Source: Tragulus kanchil
Taxonomy: Eukaryota > Chordata > Mammalia > Artiodactyla > Tragulidae
Direction: 5' to 3'
Assembly (NCBI GenBank): GCA_022376925.1
Contig: JAIOJX010000032.1
Location: forward strand, 102,416,794 to 102,480,793
DNA length: 64,000 nt
Made by a program: the position numbers and the translations under genes
Notes under the pieces: model-generated
What the model saw: the letters and a program-made list of their open reading frames with translations, nothing else
What the model was told of the DNA's origin: nothing
Databases searched by the model: none
In this document: piece after piece, positions 33,833-44,931 of the stretch
Numbering within the stretch: position 1 is the first letter of the stretch
Layout of the letters: the number at the start of each line of letters is the position of its first letter

Positions 33833-34394
33833 CTGGCTGGAAGCCTTTGACAGATAGGCATTGGTCCTTGCATAATAACATTTTCAAAGACAGGGAGGCA
33901 GAGACCACTCTTATCACAATGTACTTCCCTAATTGGCTGTTGTAAATTTTATTTTAACAATAACTACAAAGTGCATCTCAGAAAGCTTAAAATGTGCAAA
34001 AAATACATCTTCAAATCTAAAAAATGTGAGAACATAGTGAGCAGGATCAGAGCATATGAATGAAGAGAGAAAAGGCTAGAAAACCACCAGATGTGAATCA
34101 GAGAAGGGAAACTGGCATCAGAGAGTTTTGCATGGAAAGCAAAGAACATGCAGACCTCTGGTCCATGCTACAGTGACCAGATGTTTGGATTGCACTCCCT
34201 TCTTTGCCTGTAATGTATGTATACTTTTATTTTTGTAAATTATAGCAGTTTATTTATCTATTAATAATAGACTAAATATGAGAAGCAATGCTTCTCCCTC
34301 ACCCCAGTCATTTCCATGAGCACTTCCCAAGAAATATACACCACTCAGTAGAGCTGCTGCTCTAAATAAGAAGGTCTATGGAAAAGTTTCTTTT
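33833..34394. other. Unassigned AT-rich sequence
   Basis: No gene and no clear repeat visible. Confidence 0.5.
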
Positions 34395-34790
34395 TTAAAT
34401 AAAGTATAAGTAACTATACTCCAATAATTAAAAAAAAAAAAAAACAGACACGCATGCCAATGTTCATAGCCCCATCATTTACAATAGCCAAGGCAAGGAA
34501 GTAAGCTAAATGTCTATCAACAGATGAATAGATAAAGAAGATGTGGTATATTATACAAAGGAGTATTACTCAGCCATAAACAGAAGGAAATAATGTCACT
34601 TGCAGCCACATGGATGGACCTAAAGATTATCAATCCAAGTGAAGTAATTCAGAGATAGAAACACAAATACCATATAATATACCACTTATGCATGGAATCT
34701 AAAATATGATGCAAATAGCCACTTTTTACAAAACAGATGCACAAATATGCAAGAGTTTTAAACGTGGGTGGGAGGTTAACACGGTCAGAT
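34395..34790 (+). mobile_element. L1 LINE 3' fragments
   Basis: A short L1 tail (agtaactatactccaataat plus an A run of about 15) is followed by L1 ORF2-end wording: gttcatagccccatcattta, gtctatcaacagatgaatag, gtattactcagccataaaca, cagccacatggatggaccta. The two parts are probably separate insertions. Confidence 0.82.
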
Positions 34791-34803
34791 GTGCTGTCTG
34801 CTC

Positions 34804-34950
34804 ATTGTTGTTTAGTCACTAAGTTCTGTTTGATGCTTTCGTGACCCCAGGCTCTGTAGCCCACCAGGTTCCTCTGTCCATGGGATTTCCCAGGCAAGAA
34901 TACTGGAAAGGGTTTCCATTTCCTTCTCCTGCGTTGGCAGGCAGATTCTT
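34804..34950 (-). mobile_element. BovA/Bov-tA SINE (antisense), internally deleted
   Basis: ttgtttagtcactaagttct, gaccccaggctctgtagccc, tcctctgtccatgggatttc, ccaggcaagaatactggaaa, then a jump from ttccttctcc directly to tgcgttggcaggcagattct, losing the usual 'aggggatcttccc...gaacc' block. Confidence 0.88.
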
Positions 34951-35504
34951 CAATCCAAATTAAATGAGACAACAAATGAGTTTATTCTTGAAGAGTACAT
35001 GCAGAATCCAAGGGAGGCACTGTGGCTGCAAAGCAAAAGACAGAGGGAAAGGGAAAGACAAAAGAGGGGCTACAGGTCTTTCATTGCCCAGAATATGGGT
35101 ATGAATTAAACTGTACCTCAAAGTTAACAGCAAGGGAAGAGGAAGTGAAAAGGAGAATTTCAAGATTTATTTCCTAAATAAACATTACATGACTAAACAG
35201 CAGATTAGATGCGATAATTAAGAAAGCAGCAGTTATTGAGGATGGGACGGATCATAACACCCCAGCTGGGACAAAGAACACTGGAAGAGAAACAGGGATA
35301 AGAAGGAATGGGGGAATAGCATTTCTGAACATGAGAATTTGAGAAGTCTACAGGATATTTAGTGTCTGGACCAGAGCATGAGAGGAGGAAGATAGAGGAC
35401 TCTTGACTGCAACCTATGGTAAAATACAGGCTAACCAGGTCACATTAACAGGCACAACTAAATACATGTGTATATATTTAGACTTGACACAGAAATGTCA
35501 GAAA
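34951..35504. other. Unassigned non-coding sequence
   Basis: No gene and no nameable repeat visible. Confidence 0.5.
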
Positions 35505-35867
35505 ACAAGACTTGTGCTTATTGTATTGTACATCCTGTCAACTAAAAATTGGCATTTACCAATTATATTGCCAGTGACTGAACAACAAGGGCATTTGCCG
35601 TCTGCCTCTGTGGAAACTGACCCTTGCACTGCAGCTGCTGACCTCCAACAACCCCTGAGTTAATTCAGGCTGGAGTGAGGCACTTGTGTTCCAGGGAGTC
35701 CAGTGGGACAAGTCTTTGGACAGGTAGATGTTTGTAGGAACAGATTTTATAATCTCAATCCTTGCATCGCCTCATATCTAGAAAAGCACTAAATGCCTTC
35801 ATGGTGACATCAGATCCTTATGACTAACTGAAACCCCTTTGTAAAATGAGTGTTTAATGATATAGAA

Positions 35868-35905
35868 ACCCCCCACCCCCGCCACACACACACACAAACA
35901 CACTT
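35868..35905. repeat. C-rich / (CA)n simple repeat, copy in H1
   Basis: A C run (accccccaccccc-type) followed by (CA)8 and aaacacac. Repeated at 36954-36991. Confidence 0.9.
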
Positions 35906-36227
35906 CATCAAAACCTTATATATTGATTTTCCTCCTGCTGCCTCTTTGGGAGCAGTCTCTCAGAGCTATCTAAGATACTGCCTCCCAAGCTGCAGTCCTC
36001 ATTTTGCCCCAGATAACTTGACTCGCAACTCTCAAGTTGTTCATCTTTCTTAGTCAACAATCCTGTAATATTTTTACTCTATTCTATAATTTTAAGTGTC
36101 AATAGCAATCCACAAAGTTGATTTCATGACTCCAGAGTATGGAAAACAATAAGCTAGAGAAATTGATTTAAACAGAACAATTCATTCTAACCACTCAAGC
36201 ATCATGTCTAATTCCAGAAGTACTCTG

Positions 36228-36350
36228 TAGAAAGTCTGAGTCTCAGATTCCTCATCTGTTAAAACTGAAATAATAGACTTGTGGTGACGATTGAATAAAA
36301 GAACATAAGCATGTATCACACACGTGGCTGACACTGAATCACTGTTAGCC
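36228..36350 (+). repeat. MIR SINE, copy in H1
   Basis: 3' half of MIR: gagtctcagattcctcatct, gttaaaactgaaataataga, gtggtgacgattgaataaaa. Repeated at 37314-37436. Confidence 0.65.
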
Positions 36351-36953
36351 CCCCCTCATCATTTCTCCAATCCTGAGAGAAGACAAACTCTGAAAGCATT
36401 TTTTCCTAAGAAGCCCACCAATTTCCTGATGATGAAGCTTACTACTCACCTGCAAATTTCAAAAAAAAGAAAATAATAAGACTGAGCTGACCTTGTTTTA
36501 CCCAGAGATTTAAGGGTGATTTATGCTGATATATGGATGCCTTGAAATCCTGCATAATCTGGGTGTCCTGTGACCTAATTGACCAGAAATGACAAGACTT
36601 GTGCTTATTGTATTGTACATCCTGTCAACTAAAATTGGCATTTACCAATTATATTGCCAGTGACTGAACAACAAGGGCATTTACCATCTGCCTCTGTGGA
36701 AACTGACCCTTGCACTGCAGCTGCTGACCTCCAACAACCCCTGAGTTAATTCAGGCTGGAGTGAGGCACTTGTGTTCCAGGGAGTCCAGTGGGACAAGTC
36801 TTTGGACAGGTAGATGTTTGTAGGAACAGATTTTATAATCTCAATCCTTGCATCGCCTCATATCTAGAAAAGCACTAAATGCCTTCATGGTGACATCAGA
36901 TCCTTATGACTAACTGAAACCCCTTTGTAAAATGAGTGTTTAATGATATAGAA

Positions 36954-36991
36954 ACCCCCCACCCCCGCCACACACACACACAAACACACTT
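36954..36991. repeat. C-rich / (CA)n simple repeat, copy in H2
   Basis: Same as 35868-35905, with no difference in repeat number. Confidence 0.9.
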
Positions 36992-37313
36992 CATCAAAAC
37001 CTTATATATTGATTTTCCTCCTGCTGCCTCTTTGGGAGCAGTCTCTCAGAGCTATCTAAGATACTGCCTCCCAAGCTGCAGTCCTCATTTTGCCCCAGAT
37101 AACTTGACTCGCAACTCTCAAGTTGTTCATCTTTCTTAGTCAACAATCCTGTAATATTTTTACTCTATTCTATAATTTTAAGTGTCAATAGCAATCCACA
37201 AAGTTGATTTCATGACTCCAGAGTATGGAAAACAATAAGCTAGAGAAATTGATTTAAACAGAACAATTCATTCTAACCACTCAAGCATCATGTCTAATTC
37301 CAGAAGTACTCTG

Positions 37314-37436
37314 TAGAAAGTCTGAGTCTCAGATTCCTCATCTGTTAAAACTGAAATAATAGACTTGTGGTGACGATTGAATAAAAGAACATAAGCATGT
37401 ATCACACACGTGGCTGACACTGAATCACTGTTAGCC
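37314..37436 (+). repeat. MIR SINE, copy in H2
   Basis: Same element as 36228-36350, present through duplication H. Confidence 0.65.
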
Positions 37437-37959
37437 CCCCCTCATCATTTCTCCAATCCTGAGAGAAGACAAACTCTGAAAGCATTTTTTCCTAAGAAGC
37501 CCACCAATTTCCTGATGATGAAGCTTACTACTCACCTGCAAATTTCAAAAAAAAGAAAATAATAAGACTGAGCTGACCTTGTTTTACCCAGAGATTTAAG
37601 GGTGATTTATGCTGATATATGGATGCCTTGAAATCCTGCATAATCTGGGTGTCCTGTGACCTAGTAAGGTAATGCTTGGCCAAAAAAAAAAAAAAGCCTT
37701 GTATTGCAAAACACTTGACACGCACTCATATTGAAATTATGGCTCGTTGAAAGGTCAGCATGGCCCCCAAGGACAGAATTAAAAAAGAATACTTGTTGTT
37801 TATGGAGGCTTTGAAAACATGATGATTAAACACACAATCTAAAAAAAAATAATAGTCTGATAGCTCCAAAACCTAGACAGGGTTTAAAAATACGTAGCCT
37901 GAAAATAAAACGTAAATGTTCAAGAGAAGCAAAGAAGGAATGTTTTTGTTAATAAAATG

Positions 37960-38095
37960 AGCTTTGGAGTCAAGTGGAACTCCTCAAATTCCTGTTATGG
38001 AGTTTAGTAATCATATGACCTCAAACAAGTATTTGAGCTCTTGTGCCTCAGATTTCTCGTCTGGCAAACAAGGACACAAAATACCTGGCTTACCA
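37960..38095 (+). repeat. MIR SINE
   Basis: tttggagtcaagtggaactc, atcatatgacctcaaacaag, gtgcctcagatttctcgtct, then a degraded tail. Confidence 0.6.
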
Positions 38096-38234
38096 CTATA
38101 TCAGACTCATCATAGTGCTGGCTAACACACACAGTTCAGTAATAGAGCACAGGAAGTGGTTGCTTCAACCACAAAAGGAAATGGGCAGACTGGGTTACAC
38201 ACATTAGATACACATTCTCTAGCATCTATTAATA

Positions 38235-38300
38235 TTGGGTTGGCCAAAAAGTCCTGTAACATCATACGAAAAAACCTGAACAAAGTTTTGGCCAACACAA
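38235..38300. mobile_element. Mariner-type MITE (ruminant), deleted copy
   Basis: The left end ttgggttggccaaaaagt and right end gttttggccaacacaa form the terminal inverted repeat of the short mariner-derived element abundant in ruminants. A TA lies just left (38233-38234). The internal palindrome has lost most of its left arm, leaving 66 bases where about 80 are usual. Confidence 0.8.
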
Positions 38301-38769
38301 CATAATGTACACTGTCTGATAACTAGAACAGGGTCATAATTCCTTTGCGTCTATGTTGAAAACGTAATCCTTTTAACCATTTTCATTGTATCTTTGCAAA
38401 TGAGAAACCATCTAAACTGGGATTGAGTTTCGGTTTCTGAGAAGCTGACTCACATTTTAACCTGTTGTCTAGAACAGCCAGACATTTTGAAAAGTCACAA
38501 CATGTTTCACAGCCTTGCGAAGGCCATCCTAGAAATCTTGGGAAACATTAACAACAGCTATGTTTAGCTTTGAAACATATATGTTGCTTTCTTCTTTACT
38601 ACATCAAAATTCTAACATTCAATAATATAAAGTCAAATTGAGACAATTAGAACAATGGCATAGGACTCTGCCATGTTCTTTCATTTCTTCAAGACTATAG
38701 GAGTTAAAACACATACACACACATACACACAGAGAACTAACATAAAATAGGCACGTTCATGCCTCTGGG
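38301..38769. other. Unassigned non-coding sequence
   Basis: No gene and no clear repeat, apart from a short (CA/ACAT) run at 38709-38732. Confidence 0.5.
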
Positions 38770-38900
38770 CTTTTATTCCAGCTGTGACTTCAGTTTGGAG
38801 TGCACTTTCCCCTTTTTCTCCCCAAAGTGAATTCTTGTTCATTCTTCTAAATTCAGCTCAAATATCTTCTCTGTCATATCTCTCTTGACTTGACCCTAAC
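38770..38900 (+). repeat. Probable L2 LINE fragment
   Basis: 'gggcttttattccagctgtg', 'ggagtgcactttcccctttt' and attcagctcaaatatcttct follow the L2 3' region order ('gcctttgcacttgctgttcc... tcagctcaaatgtc'). Confidence 0.5.
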
Positions 38901-39039
38901 CCACCCAAGCTGAAAGCATTTGTTTTCTCAGCTTTCATTGCTTTTTCTTTTCATGTGACTAAAATATAGCAATCCGTCATGTTATTTAGTTTTAAAGATA
39001 CATTATGTGAGTGCTCCACATATTAGTTAGAGTTAAACT

Positions 39040-39360
39040 GCTGTAGCAACTAGACGCCCCAAAATAGAATGACACTAACAAGACACACATTTATTTCTTC
39101 TTTGTCACTAACAGTCCAGAGTAGGTATTCCAGGCCAGTGGGCGTCTTTCCTCCACGTTGTCATTCAAGGGCTCAGGCCAACCTTGGGTCTGGCATCTGC
39201 AACACCTGCCTTCCAAGGTGGCTCTGGTATTTGTCATTCCAGCCAAGGGGAGGGCAGGGAACAAGGACACCTGAAGGAAGCACTCCCTGTGGTGTGGTCA
39301 ATGCCACTTCTATGCATCCTGGAGAGAACTTAGCTCATGGTCATACTTGACTCCAAGATA
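39040..39360 (+). repeat. Possible old interspersed repeat, family not assigned
   Basis: gttaaactgctgtagcaact followed by 'acacatttatttcttctttg' resembles the repeat family at 25.0 and 53.9 kb ('...aacaacagaaatttattctc'). Weak. Confidence 0.3.
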
Positions 39361-39469
39361 GGGCTGGAAAATACAGAGCCTGGCTTGGCAGCCACATCTG
39401 TCCTAACTATAATCTTTTACCATAGAAGAAGAAAATAATACATTTTTATGGGCAGCCCATACTTCCCAC

Positions 39470-39750
39470 AACACTCCCATGAGGGCAGGGACCATGTCAA
39501 ATAGAAAACCTTGTAAATTTGAGTTCTCCTGCCACCACCGAGGCCATCCCCAGCACCCACAATGCCAGCTCCAACAATTTATAAACTCCATGAGCTTGAT
39601 TCCTTTCCTTAATAGTTGCTATTATCTAATGATTTATATACGTTACTTATTTTCTGTCACTTCTGCCTCCCCATTTAAGTTGCATGTTCCATAAGGGCAA
39701 GACTTTTTGCCTATTTGTTCTCTAAGAGTTACTCAATAAATGTTTGTCAA
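39470..39750 (+). repeat. L2 LINE 3' end, copy in I1
   Basis: gagggcagggaccatgtcaa and, further on, a 'ccataagggcaagacttttt' phrase with actcaataaatgtttgtcaa, the usual L2 ending. Two overlapping L2 ends may be present. Repeated at 40543-40823. Confidence 0.6.
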
Positions 39751-40542
39751 ACAAAAGACTAAACCAGCAAAGTTTTTCCCTTGAGGGCTGATCTGTCTCG
39801 TACACTGAGATCGTTTTCTTGTATTAACCTCTCTGGTCACCTGTGTTCTCAGTACTTGAGCTGATTCCAACCAGCTCCTCCGTCTAAATCTGGTGAGTTG
39901 ATTTGCAGGATTCCTGTTGGGGGCTCCAAGACATGTTAATACAGAATTGTGTATTCCCATTGGATAATTGTCAAGCAACTGTAGATAAATAGATGTGCTT
40001 GCCCAAATGATCAATGGTGAGGGGTTTTAAAAATATAAAGCCATATGCAGAAGTTAAGAGAGGTGCTTAAAGCTAGTCCTTGCTTTTATATAGAAAATGG
40101 ATTTTATTCTTAAAAGTGGGTGACTCCTCAGAGCTTCAGCCAAGATGCTGCAATGGAGGGGGTTCTGTCTCAACAGTCCTGATACGAGCCAGGGAAATGG
40201 GCAGGGTCAGGGTGTTTAGCTGAGATCACACACTTGCGTCTGTGAGAAACTGCAGCTGCTAATGTGCATGTGGCTGAGAAAGAGGCAGTGTAGCTGGCAA
40301 GGCAGTGGGAACCACAAAGGGGCTGTCCACATGGCTTCAAGGCAAGTTGTCCTGGGCACCAGAGAACCAAGGAGCAAAGAAAACTCACACTTTTTTGAAC
40401 CATGAGCCAGAGATGGGGTTGATAAGCCTTGCATGATATTGGCAACAGCCCAGACCCTGAAGCCAAGGCAAGCAGCCCACTGGGATGGGAGGACAGATGC
40501 AAACTGTTATTTATTAAGAGTCTATTACATAGCCCCTCCCAT

Positions 40543-40823
40543 AACACTCCCATGAGGGCAGGGACCATGTCAAATAGAAAACCTTGTAAATTTGAGTTCT
40601 CCTGCCACCACCGAGGCCATCCCCAGCACCCACAATGCCAGCTCCAACAATTTATAAACTCCATGAGCTTGATTCCTTTCCTTAATAGTTGCTATTATCT
40701 AATGATTTATATACGTTACTTATTTTCTGTCACTTCTGCCTCCCCATTTAAGTTGCATGTTCCATAAGGGCAAGACTTTTTGCCTATTTGTTCTCTAAGA
40801 GTTACTCAATAAATGTTTGTCAA
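40543..40823 (+). repeat. L2 LINE 3' end, copy in I2
   Basis: Same as 39470-39750, present through duplication I. Confidence 0.6.
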
Positions 40824-41604
40824 ACAAAAGACTAAACCAGCAAAGTTTTTCCCTTGAGGGCTGATCTGTCTCGTACACTGAGATCGTTTTCTTGTATTAA
40901 CCTCTCTGGTCACCTGTGTTCTCAGTACTTGAGCTGATTCCAACCAGCTCCTCCGTCTAAATCTGGTGAGTTGATTTGCAGGATTCCTTTTGGGAGCTCC
41001 AAGACATTTTAATACAGAATTGTGTATTCCCATTGGATAATTGTCAAGCAACTGTAGATAAATAGATGTGCTTGCCCAAATGATCAATGGTGAGGGGTTT
41101 TAAAAATATAAAGCCATATGCAGAAGTTAAGAGAGGTGCTTAAAGCTAGTCCTTGCTTTTATATAGAAAATGGATTTTATTCTTAAAAGTGGGTGACTCC
41201 TCAGAGCTTCAGCCAAGATGCTGCAATGGAGGGGGTTCTGTCTCAACAGTCCTGATACGAGCCAGGGAAATGGGCAGGGTCAGGGTGTTTAGCTGAGATC
41301 ACACACTTGCGTCTGTGAGAAACTGCAGCTGCTAATGTGCATGTGGCTGAGAAAGAGGCAGTGTAGCTGGCAAGGCAGTGGGAACCACAAAGGGGCTGTC
41401 CACATGGCTTCAAGGCAAGTTGTCCTGGGCACCAGAGAACCAAGGAGCAAAGAAAACTCACACTTTTTTGAACCATGAGCCAGAGATGGGGTTGATAAGC
41501 CTTGCATGATATTGGCAACAGCCCAGACCCTGAAGCCAAGGCAAGCAGCCCACTGGGATGGGAGGACAGATGCAAACTGTTATTTATTAAGAGTCTATTA
41601 CATA

Positions 41605-41950
41605 CCAGACACCAAATACAAATCATTCTAGGAAACTCACATACCTCATGTCTTTTACCCTTTACCAAAGCCCCATAAAGTAATATTAACAACAGTAATA
41701 ATAACACACATACTAATAGCCATTTCAAGACCCTCTACTGAGAACTCTACACTGTGCCAAGGTCTGTACAGCATTGTCTCATTAATTCTTCAAAAATACT
41801 AAGGTGTAACACATATATCCTATTTTTATAAATGATAAATTTCATAAATCCCAGAAAGGTGAAAAAATTGAAAAAGGCCAAAGGCAGGACAAAAATACAA
41901 ATCTAGAAGTGTAAATCTGAGTTCCTTCAACTATGCCACATTACTAAACA
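41605..41950 (-). repeat. Two antisense MIR fragments
   Basis: The wording 'catgtcttttaccctttacc... ccataaagtaatatt' and, after it, 'gtctcattaattcttcaaaa... atcctatttttataaatgat' follows the antisense MIR pattern twice. Both are diverged. Confidence 0.45.
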
Positions 41951-42151
41951 AGGTAAACAGCTGACTTCTTTCTATTTTTCCAGTTCCTAAAGCTTGAGAT
42001 GCTATTGTCTGATATCAGTATCCTTGGGGACTGAGGCCAGGTTGGCAATACCAAGGAATTCTTCTGATCTTTCTGTTTATCTTTAGAAGAACTCGGCCAT
42101 TAGTTGGTTGTACCAGAGAACACGAGATTTGTTGGATCCTTCATACCTTGC

Positions 42152-42815
42152 TGTTTTTCATTCACTAAGTCATGTCCAACTCTTTGTGACCCCATGGACT
42201 ACAGAACACCGGGCTCCTCTTTCTTCCTTTATCTCCCAGAGTTTGCTCAAATTGATATCCATTGAGTCAGTGATCCTATCTACCCATTTCATCCTCTGCT
42301 GTCCTCTTCTCCTTTTACCTCAGTCTTTTCCAGCATTGGGATCTTTTCCAATGAGTCAGCTCTTCACACCAGGTTGCAAAAATACTGGAGCATCAGCTTT
42401 AGTATTTGTCCTTCCAATGAATATACAGGGTTTATATCCTTTAGGACTGACTTGTTTGATCTCCTTGTGGTCCAAGGACTCTCAAGAGTCTTATCCAGCA
42501 CCATAGTTTAAAACCATAAATTCTTTGGTGCTTGGTTCAACTCTCAAATTCAAACATGATTATTGCAGAAACCATAGCTTTGAATAGGTGGACCTTTGCT
42601 GGCAAAGTTATGTCTCTAACTTTTAATATACCATCTAGGTTTCCAGCTTTCACATCTATACTTGACTATTGGAAAAACCATAGCTTTGACTAGATGAACC
42701 TTTGTCAGCAAAGTGATATCTCTGCTTTTTAATACACCATCTAGGTTTGTCATAGCTTTTCTTACAATGAGCAAATATCTTTTAATTTCTTTTAATTCAT
42801 GGCTGCAGTTCACCT
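42152..42815 (-). mobile_element. BovB LINE 3' fragment with reverse-transcriptase remnant (antisense)
   Basis: Minus-strand BovB (RTE clade). The frame at 42813-42616 reads AMTNLDGVLKSRDITLL, then KVHLVKAMVFPIVKYRCESW, a recognisable BovB reverse-transcriptase C-terminal motif. Plus-strand words include catgtccaactctttgtgac, ttcacaccaggttgcaaaaa and tggtccaaggactctcaaga. An internal, diverged 106-base tandem repeat lies at 42544-42755. Non-functional. Confidence 0.9.
42544..42755. repeat. Diverged 106-base tandem repeat inside BovB
   Basis: About 42544-42649 and 42650-42755 both contain accatagctttga, ggacctttg/gaacctttg, ggcaaagt/agcaaagt and ccatctaggtt in the same order, differing at roughly one base in five. 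This is an old duplication, unlike the near-identical ~1.1 kb ones. Confidence 0.75.
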
Positions 42816-43019
42816 CTGAAGACTCACAAAAGCCCTTGCTTTCACTTGGGGTGAGGCGGGGAGATCTCTGAGAATGTCCAAAACAGGCTGGCAGGAAGGT
42901 TGATCATCCTAAAACCAAACTCAGGTCACTCAGTCACTGTTCAGCATGTGAGGATCTCTGGGCTGCTTCCGATGTTAAGTTCACATCCTAAACGCAGACT
43001 TTGAGAAACCCAGCAACAG

Positions 43020-43190
43020 TGTCTAATACTCAGTGAGCATTTCCCCTGTACCAGGCATTTGTCTGAATGCTTTTCATGTGTTAACCAAGTAAATTCTAAG
43101 AGGAACTACAAAATCAGGCACACAGAGGTAAAATAAATTGTCCAAGGTCACACAGATGACACTGCCAGGGACTGGGGCAGTAGAATCTCT
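43020..43190 (-). repeat. MIR/L2-type repeat (antisense)
   Basis: agcatttcccctgtaccagg, then 'cacagaggtaaaataaattg' and tccaaggtcacacagatgac follow the antisense MIR pattern. Confidence 0.6.
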
Positions 43191-43626
43191 CCTCCACCAT
43201 ATTGTGTATTTCCTGTCTAAGGAGCTTCTCAGATGCCTTGTTGTGGGAAGTTCACAGGAAAGCACTCTCATATGTGCAAGGTGGAAAGCAGAGGCAGGGG
43301 AAGCCAATAGGGCCATTGTTGGTCCAGCATTTAAGTGCTCACTCCTTGCATCCCCTGGGTAGTTTGTAGATGGAATTCAGAAGTCTTGTTTGGGGTCCAG
43401 TGCTAGTTTTCCAAAGCAGCAATCAGCTCAGAGGTGCCCATTTGCATTGGCTTTCTCCTTCCTCACCTCCGTCCTCAGTCCTTCTTTCACTTCTAAGTGC
43501 TCTCTGAGACCATTCCCAAATAAACTACCTGCACTGCGGTCTTTTTCCTGGACTCTGCTTTTCAGGGAACTCAGGTTAAGACAGTGATGTACACCACAAC
43601 ACAGGACACTGAACAAAGAACCCAGT
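43191..43626. other. Unassigned non-coding sequence
   Basis: No gene and no clear repeat visible. Confidence 0.5.
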
Positions 43627-43639
43627 ATTTCAGAAAATA

Positions 43640-43740
43640 CTGTCAGAAAACCAGCTCAGGTGGTTCCCACCATGGCATCAAGTCACTTTATACCTCTGAA
43701 CCTCAGTCTCCTCATTCATGAAAGTGGCTAAACGATAGCT
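43640..43740 (+). repeat. MIR SINE, copy in J1
   Basis: caagtcactttatacctctg, aacctcagtctcctcattca, tgaaagtggctaaacgatag. Repeated at 44831-44931. Confidence 0.65.
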
Positions 43741-44830
43741 GCCTGCCTACACTCTTCCCACCCAAATATTGTTGAGAAAACAATATTTTTTTTTTGCAAA
43801 AAAATAATCTCAAACACATGAACTGCTATCAACATGCAAGGCTTCATTTTAGGAATGCATGAAAGCTTAGCTTCTGTCACAGGCTTTAGCCCAAACATTC
43901 CTTTCAGCTTCAACTTGCCCTTGGGTTATGTCTCTTTTGATATCATTTCTGGTATCCTTGAGCTTGTGTGGGACCAGTAATTGCATCACTGCACAAGTCA
44001 ACAATGTATCTGGTACATCAGTGATTCCAACAAGGCAAGTCATTTGAATTAATTGGTAATATCTGGTTAACCACTTTCAAATATAGATAATCATTACAGA
44101 TATAACTTAGAAGTAAAAAATACCAATTGTACTTTATGTGATAGTCTATCAATATGTCAATATAATTATTGTTGCAAGAGTAAATACTGCAATGTCCAAT
44201 ATTTATTATAAAAGCAATTCACATGTTTTTAAGTTTTCAAAAAATGTATGAAGGAAAATAGGTTGATGTTTAATATAATTATTAAGAGTCCCTTCTCTAG
44301 ATAGCTTTAGGAAAGATATGTAATAGTTTGTGAATCTAAAATTTTTCTAGAAGTTTAAGCAAAAAAAGTTTAAGTAAAAAAAAAGTTAGCAGTGTTGAGA
44401 AATTAATATTTCTAATTTTAACTACCAGAAATGTTAATAATAAATGGTTACTAATTAATTTCAATAATATTTAAAATTAGCATCTCAGATTTTCCTCTTC
44501 TGTAGTGGTAATACTAAATTTTAAGCAGATATTGATTTTGATATTTGGCCATTTGACACTGGGTTTAAATATATTTTGTGAACCTCTTGTGTCTATTTTC
44601 TTAATATCTATTTTCAAACAGTATGTGGGGATACTTATGAGCTCCTTTAAGTAAAAGCTGTTTACTCACTTATTCATTCATGCATGTCCATATAAAAAAT
44701 GTTTGCTTAACACCTACTACACACCAATAGACTAATGGTCATCTCTATATTCCAAGTCCCTAAAACAAAATCCAATGGAGCTATTTCAGACTTTAACAGC
44801 AGAACCAAAAGAAAAAAATTTCAGAAAATA

Positions 44831-44931
44831 CTGTCAGAAAACCAGCTCAGGTGGTTCCCACCATGGCATCAAGTCACTTTATACCTCTGAACCTCAGTCT
44901 CCTCATTCATGAAAGTGGCTAAACGATAGCT
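44831..44931 (+). repeat. MIR SINE, copy in J2
   Basis: Same as 43640-43740, present through duplication J. Confidence 0.65.

Larger units (their letters stand above)
35505..37663. repeat. Tandem duplication H (period 1,087)
   Basis: Copy 1 is 35505-36577 and copy 2 is 36592-37663. The 14-base filler, read with its right flank, resembles a shortened form of the left flank of copy 1 (ttgaccagaaatg versus ttgacacagaaatg at 35484-35497). Changes near the start of copy 2 are an A-run loss (36631) and two G-to-A differences (gccgtctg versus accatctg). Confidence 0.93.
39464..41604. repeat. Tandem duplication I (period 1,073)
   Basis: Copy 1 is about 39464-40531 and copy 2 about 40537-41604. The junction text tagcccctcccataacac looks like a shortened form of the left flank of copy 1 (cagcccatacttcccacaac). 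Substitutions are visible at 39919/40992 to 39938/41011. The unit holds L2-type sequence. Confidence 0.93.

Noticed and set aside
33455..33850. Plus-strand frame of 131 codons
   Set aside because: It runs through a Bov-tA SINE and the following CA-rich simple repeat.
35868..36991. Microsatellite pair as two loci
   Set aside because: The two C/CA tracts are the same locus seen twice through duplication H.
40170..41728. Minus-strand frames of 164 and 161 codons sharing their C-terminal part
   Set aside because: They share sequence only because of duplication I, their N-terminal parts differ according to the flank, they run antisense through L2/MIR-type repeats, and no domain is recognisable.
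42108..42506. Plus-strand frame of 132 codons
   Set aside because: It is the antisense reading of a BovB LINE.
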